From positions 10,894-74,893 of the forward strand of contig JBOHFF010000101.1 of assembly GCA_050699515.1 (NCBI GenBank): 64,000 nucleotides of DNA, read 5' to 3'. The notes beneath the pieces were generated by a model. That model made no database searches. It saw only the letters and a list, made by a program, of their open reading frames with translations, and was not told where the DNA came from. Positions 60,186 through 64,000 of the stretch are shown piece by piece; position 1 is the first letter of the stretch, and every line of letters starts with the position of its first letter. The stretch comes from GCA-003244245 sp050699515. GTDB taxonomy: Bacteria; Actinomycetota; Actinomycetes; Mycobacteriales; Pseudonocardiaceae. A program made the translations under genes and the position numbers.

Positions 60186-61303
60186 GCCGCGTTCACCGGG
60201 GCGTCGGTGGAGCGCCGGCGCAGCAGCCACAGGAAAAACGGCACCCCGAAAATCGCGGTGACAATGGAGAGTCCCAGCTCCTCGGGCTCATCGAGAGTGC
60301 GGGCGGCGATGTCGACCAGCAGCAGGAACGCCGCACCGGTCAGGGCAGTCACCGGCAGCACGCGCCGATGGTCCGAGCCGACCAGCAGCCGGGCGACATG
60401 CGGGACGATCAGTCCGACGAAGGCGATCGCCCCTGAGACCGCGACCAGGGCGCCGACCAGCAGGGAGGTGAGAATGAACAGGCCGCCGCGCAACCGGGTG
60501 ACGTTGATGCCCAGGGAGGTCGCGATCTCCTCGCCGGCCAGCAGTGCATTGAGCGAGCGCCACTGCGTCAGCAACACCACCAGCCCTACCGCCAGCACTG
60601 TCGCGGGCACCGGCAGGATTTCCCAGCGAGCCCCCGCGAGGCTGCCCAGCAGCCAGAACAGCACCTGCTGGGCGACCTGGCCGCTCTGCGCCTGCTGGAG
60701 CACGAAGCTGAACAGCGCCTGGAAGAGGTAGGCCACCGCCACGCCGGACAGCAGCAGCCGGGCGGAGGTGATCCGTCCCGACCGCTGCGCGAGCAGGTAG
60801 ACGACGCCCAACGCCGCCACGCTGCCCAGGAATGCCGCCGCTGACAGGCCCAGGCCTCCGACGGCCCGCGAGCCCAGGACGAGCACCAGGACCGCGCCGA
60901 GTGAGGCGCCGGAGGACACTCCGAGCAGGAACGGGTCGGCCAGCGGGTTGCGCACCACCGCCTGCAGGACCGCACCCACGATGGCCAGCCCGGCGTCGAC
61001 GAAGATGCCCAGCAGGGCACGGGGCATCCGGAAGTCCCAGACGATCCGGTCCTCTATGACGGTGAACGTCGGCGTGACCGAGCCCGGCAGGACGTGGTGG
61101 GCGATGATCCGCCAGGTCTCCGACAGCGGCACCCGGACCGCGCCGAGGCTGACGGCGAGCAGCATCGCCATCACCACGGCCGCCACGAGAATCATCAGCA
61201 GGGTGGTGTACCGCGCCGTCGCCGCCCACCGAGGACCTCGGCGCGGGGACCGCTCCGGCACCGCGGCCGGCGTACTGGTAGCGGTTGTGCTCGTACCGGT
61301 CAT
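60182..61303 (-). CDS. FecCD-family ABC transporter permease
   Basis: A 373-residue permease with about ten membrane helices. Family signatures: RMPRALLGIFVDAGLAIVGA, AVVRNPLADPFLLGVSSGAS and, late, FVGLIVPHVARLLVGSDHR. The N-terminus is a Thr/Arg-rich cytosolic tail. ATG 61303 overlaps the end of the binding-protein gene, so the operon order is binding protein, permease, ATPase, methyltransferase. The substrate class is Fe(III)-siderophore or cobalamin. Confidence 0.94.
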   Translation of the reverse strand: MTGTSTTATSTPAAVPERSPRRGPRWAATARYTTLLMILVAAVVMAMLLAVSLGAVRVPLSETWRIIAHHVLPGSVTPTFTVIEDRIVWDFRMPRALLGIFVDAGLAIVGAVLQAVVRNPLADPFLLGVSSGASLGAVLVLVLGSRAVGGLGLSAAAFLGSVAALGVVYLLAQRSGRITSARLLLSGVAVAYLFQALFSFVLQQAQSGQVAQQVLFWLLGSLAGARWEILPVPATVLAVGLVVLLTQWRSLNALLAGEEIATSLGINVTRLRGGLFILTSLLVGALVAVSGAIAFVGLIVPHVARLLVGSDHRRVLPVTALTGAAFLLLVDIAARTLDEPEELGLSIVTAIFGVPFFLWLLRRRSTDAPVNAA

Positions 61304-62318
61304 CCGGCGAACGCTTCGGGGTGCAGGAACTTGGCGATTTCGGGGATGGCCCGGATATTGCCCGCGCCGGAATGGGTGGCGGCGGCGGGGACCGGTAGGA
61401 ACCGATTCTGCCGCGCGGCGGGACTTTCCGGGATGATCGTGAACACCGTTTGGGCTTTCTGCTGGGCCGACGGTTGCTTCTCGCCGAGGAGCACGTCGTA
61501 GTCGACCACGAGCATGGCCCCGGGCTTGGACGCCGCGATCTTCTCGGCGCTGACCTCCGCGTAGTCCTCGTCGAGATCGGCCAGCACGTTGCTCCCGCCC
61601 GCGATCTCGATCATCTGATGGAACAACCCGGAGCCGCCGTAGGCGTTGACCGGCCCGAGCCGCCGTCGGTGGCCAGCACAGGAACCGGTGGCAGGCTCTT
61701 GACCCGGCGCGTGACGTCGTCGATGATCCCCTGGAACTCCGCCGTCAGCTTCGCCGCGCGATCCGGCACCCCGAAGATCATCCCGAGGTTGCGGATGTCG
61801 GCGATCTTTGCCTTCTTCACTCCCTCGGCGTCACACCAGCCGGCAGTGATGTAGACGGGCGCTCCGATGGCGTCGAGTTCCGGGATCGTGGCGCGACCCT
61901 TCGCGGCATTGAAACTGCTGTAACTGACGTCGATCACGAAGTCGGGTCGCTGGGCGATCAGCACCTCCTTCGCCGGCAGGGAGATGGAATCGGAGATCTC
62001 CGGGACGGCGTCGTAGACCTTCTTATGCCCCGGTAGGAAGCCGTCGGGGCCGTTCTCCTCGAAGTTGGTCCGCCCGATGATGCGATCACCCAGGCCGAGA
62101 TCGACCATGGTCTCGAAGACCGGGTGGTACCCGGTCACCACCCGGTCGGGCGGCTTGGTGAAGGTGAGCTTGCGACTGCAGTTCTCCACGGTCACCGGGA
62201 AGCCCGTGGCCTGGGTAGCGCCACCGGTGGCTGACGGGCCACCGACCGACGGTTCGGCCGGCGCGCCGCAGCCGGCCAGCAGGACCGCGAGCAGGGACGG
62301 CACCGTCACCGCTCGCAT
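61300..62318 (-). pseudogene. Siderophore-type substrate-binding lipoprotein with a frameshift
   Basis: From ATG 62318 (alternatively 62402) the protein has a signal with lipobox VLLAGC. A FecB-like domain follows: FTKPPDRVVTGYHPVFETMV, GRTNFEENGPDGFLPGHKK and EVLIAQRPDFVIDVSYSSF. At about 61655 the frame ends wrongly (GGSGRSTPT). Inserting one base in GGGCC restores YGGSGLFHQMIEIAGGSNVL, which continues to FLHPEAFAG at 61300. It is either a true frameshift or a sequencing error. If real, the ABC importer lacks its receptor. Confidence 0.8.
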
Positions 62319-62558
62319 CAGAGAGCCGAGCACACGATGTGGGGTGGCCCGTGGTCTGGTGCCCGCGCGGACACGACCGGGTGAGGCAAGAACCACTGTC
62401 ATCTCCTCAAGCCGGACCCCAGTTGGAGTACCATAGACACGATCGAGTGATTGACGCAATGCATGGGCAACAACCATCGCACGCTGATAGCGATGATCCA
62501 GCTGGACACCCGCCGGCCCCGCTCGGTGTCACGGCTTCAGCGTGCTTGCGCTCTCCAC

Positions 62559-62702
62559 TCAGGCCGCATGATCGGCGTCGTCCTCGGCCAGGCCGAGCTG
62601 GCGCACGCCGTAGACCACCAGCAGGCCCAGCACGGCTCCGCTGGACAGGCCCACACCCAACCCGGTCGCGGTCAGTGGCCAGATCAGACGGTGCCGGCGC
62701 AC
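62559..62702 (-). CDS. Cassette copy 2: 47-residue single-helix membrane peptide
   Basis: GTG 62702 starts RRHRLIWPLTATGLGVGLSS, continuing GAVLGLLVVYGVRQLGLAED. It is a basic N-terminus, one hydrophobic helix and an acidic tail. It begins nine bases after the stop of the 54-residue gene, at the end of a run of small minus-strand genes. No family was recognised. Confidence 0.45.
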   Translation of the reverse strand: MRRHRLIWPLTATGLGVGLSSGAVLGLLVVYGVRQLGLAEDDADHAA

Positions 62703-62711
62703 GTAACGCCG

Positions 62712-62876
62712 TTACCGACGCGCGTGAGGATTCATCGTGGCGTCCAAGGTCACTACCACCCGGCGCTGGACGATGCCGTCCACCAGATCGGCCTCCTGCC
62801 ACGAGATGAGCGTGCGGTTGCGGCCTTGTGGATCGTGACCGGTTAGGGCGAACCGGTGCGAGCGCTCGGCGGTCAT
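62712..62876 (-). CDS. Cassette copy 2: 54-residue protein
   Basis: ATG 62876 starts TAERSHRFALTGHDPQGRNR and continues TLISWQEADLVDGIVQRRVV, VTLDATMN to TAA. The protein is compact and strand-rich, with a conserved-looking SWQEADLVDG segment. It sits between the 71-residue and 47-residue genes. Function unknown. Confidence 0.5.
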   Translation of the reverse strand: MTAERSHRFALTGHDPQGRNRTLISWQEADLVDGIVQRRVVVTLDATMNPHARR

Positions 62877-62908
62877 CGCCTACCCCGTTCTTCTTATCCG
62901 GGGGATCG

Positions 62909-63124
62909 TCATTCGCCGCTGGAGTTGGCTAGCGCCTGGATGGCCCGCCGTCGTTTCAGCAGCTCTTCCACCAAGACATCGTTGTCCGCGTTACCACCCC
63001 GGTCCGCGTTGTCCAGAAACAACTTGGCTAGCGCTTCCCCGGGCGTAAGAAGAGGCGGCGCAGCGGGAGAGGTGTCGACTATCTCAGCGCCGTCCCGGCT
63101 CGGCGGCGTTCGGGGACGGCTCAC
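62909..63124 (-). CDS. Cassette copy 2: 71-residue protein
   Basis: GTG 63124 overlaps the upstream stop (GTGA). The start is SRPRTPPSRDGAEIVDTSPA, followed by a helical C-terminus (GEALAKLFLDNADRGGNADN and VLVEELLKRRRAIQALA). The chain of overlaps indicates one operon. The family is not recognised. Confidence 0.5.
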   Translation of the reverse strand: MSRPRTPPSRDGAEIVDTSPAAPPLLTPGEALAKLFLDNADRGGNADNDVLVEELLKRRRAIQALANSSGE

Positions 63125-63304
63125 CCCAGCCACTCCCCGAGAACGTCGAACAACAGCGTCACCGCCACCTCCACCGCGATCACGCAGCACTCATCGGTAT
63201 GCGCGTCCAGCACCACCCGATCACCCTCCCGCCGCATCACCAGACGCCCCGAACCCCGGTGCATCTCGCAGACGGCCTCGATCTCAACCCGGAGAATCAC
63301 TCAC
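63121..63304 (-). pseudogene. Cassette copy 2: 60-residue protein homologue with 5' frameshift
   Basis: The GTG at 63304 overlaps the previous stop, exactly as in the 31.5-kb copy. After GTGAGTGATTCTCCGG an extra base shifts the frame. In the corrected frame it reads VEIEAVCEMHRGSGRLVMRR, then DECCVIAV and VLGEWLG, matching VCELHQGSSRLLMRR, CCVIS and LGELLG of copy 1. It may still be translated from an internal start. Confidence 0.55.
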
Positions 63305-63579
63305 GACACGCACTTCGGGCATCGACCACACCCCCGCTCAGTCAGGCTCGCCGCCAGCAGTCGGGCGCCACACAGCGCCTGGTAATCCCCTCGCGCTCGA
63401 CCAGCCCGCAGCTCCCGGGGCTCACCTGATGCGCTATCCGAGTCCGCGCGTCCACCACCTCGACACCCGCTCCACGGCGGCACGGGAACCGCCCCATTCG
63501 GTGGTCGGCGCTGGTGCCTGCGCAACGCCCTCGCCAGAATGCCCGGACGACGGTGACTGGATGGACTCTTGATCAGCAT
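63301..63579 (-). pseudogene. Cassette copy 2: Cys-motif protein homologue with frameshift
   Basis: The C-terminal part (RGDYQALCGARLLAASLTER and CPKCVS) matches the 31.3-kb copy. The upstream homologous part, VEVVDARTRIAHQVSP, is in a different frame. One base is missing in CCCCGGG near 63420 relative to copy 1. The stretch written in the C-terminal frame from ATG 63579 is not family-like at its start, so the gene is broken or mis-sequenced. Confidence 0.55.
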
Positions 63580-63891
63580 GGTTATCCCTTCGCTATCTGG
63601 CTCTGCTGTCTGCCGCTAGGCGAGCAGCCAGCACCTCGTCAGGACTCACCTGATGCGCCATCGCGCTCTGTGCGGTAGTTGGGGTGCTCGGGTGTGCTAG
63701 GTACTGAACGTCTCATCCAGCATGTGATCAGCGGTGCGGGGCGGCTGGGTAGGGCTCGGGTCATATGCGGATGTGCCGGTTCTCCCGGAACATCCGCTTG
63801 TCGGGCCTGGTTGGAACTGCGCCGGACGAGTCGTTAGGGTAGAAGATCCACTAATTACGTGCGGGTGCGCGGCGAGGGAAAGGGCAGTGCA
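63580..63891. other. Intergenic stretch with a third Cys-motif gene fragment
   Basis: Minus-strand bases near 63597-63665 read AMAHQVSPDEVLAARLAA and then stop, matching the VAHRVSPDEL region of the cassette Cys-motif protein. The Cys part is gone. The rest (63670-63890) holds no recognised gene and probably the promoter of the gene starting at 63892. Confidence 0.5.
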
Positions 63892-64000
63892 ATGACAGGC
63901 GATCCCGATCCCCCTGGCGGCAGGGGGGTTGCCCAGCGTGCTTGTGCGCGATGTGGGGCTTGGCTGCGCCGCGGTCGCTCGGGTGGGGTGTGTGATCCGT
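63892..64000 (+). CDS. Zinc-ribbon protein start (cut by window edge)
   Basis: ATG 63892 begins TGDPDPPGGRGVAQRACARC, then GAWLRRGRSGGVCDP to the window end. The CxxC and a later Cys suggest an N-terminal zinc ribbon, as in some actinobacterial HTH regulators. GAGGGAAAGGG lies upstream. The rest of the gene is outside the window. Confidence 0.5.
   Translation, partial: MTGDPDPPGGRGVAQRACARCGAWLRRGRSGGVCDP

Overview
The window is high-GC actinobacterial chromosome. Its gene families point to the order Pseudonocardiales: a rex-hemACD-hemB-hemL block in actinobacterial order, XRE regulators with a DUF5753-type C-terminus paired with DUF6879 proteins, a DUF6131 peptide, a DUF222/13E12 HNH protein, and many TTG/GTG starts. 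Genus cannot be fixed from the sequence alone. No tRNA, rRNA, CRISPR array, integrase or transposase was seen.

Layout. 1-1.9 kb: the end of a sulfite-oxidase-family molybdoenzyme and a fasciclin (FAS1) lipoprotein. 2.1-11.2 kb: a tight co-directional tetrapyrrole block: Rex redox repressor (with its own operator), hemA, hemC, hemD, hemB, two small membrane proteins, hemL, a histidine phosphatase and a TlpA-like thioredoxin lipoprotein. HemC lacks both the dipyrromethane-cofactor cysteine and about 15 residues of the active-site loop. 11.3-14 kb: an accessory patch that begins where ccdA-resB-ccsA would be expected, with a cut-off toxin-antitoxin pair, a three-gene repressor module, a 73-bp palindrome and a truncated flavoprotein. 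14.2-16.7 kb: a DUF6131 peptide, a STAS protein and an RCK channel-like protein. 16.8-23.2 kb: a large HAD protein, a coiled-coil methyltransferase and a two-gene module of unknown function. 23.4-27.2 kb: small housekeeping-type genes (DinB, PPOX-like, DUF3054, ankyrin, methyltransferase, HNH).

27.4-33 kb is an eroded region: two HTH regulators, a cassette of overlapping small genes, and remnants of an epimerase, a MetE-like protein and an ABC ATPase. 33.1-36.5 kb carries a Tat-exported flavin amine oxidase, a cupredoxin lipoprotein, VapBC and an AMP-ligase fragment. 36.9-41.1 kb carries thiD-thiC under a TPP riboswitch, and a nucleotide-sugar dehydrogenase. 41.2-47.1 kb carries a NarL-type two-component system with 11-bp tandem repeats upstream, a 2-hydroxyacid dehydrogenase and a vanadium-haloperoxidase homologue with its own terminator. 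47.2-49.9 kb carries a start-less kinase-like gene and a second DUF6879-XRE module. 49.9-53.1 kb carries NeuC-like and NeuB-like genes with a methyltransferase, a partial nonulosonic-acid set.

53.2-64 kb holds a DUF222 HNH protein, a 405-residue protein of unknown function, two oxygenase-like genes (one broken), a strongly translated Cys/His/Asp/Tyr-rich 58-residue peptide, a ferric-siderophore-type ABC operon with damage at both ends, and an inverted degenerate second copy of the small-gene cassette from 31 kb. Several breaks in the right half are single-base indels, some in G/C runs, so recent decay and assembly error must both be considered.
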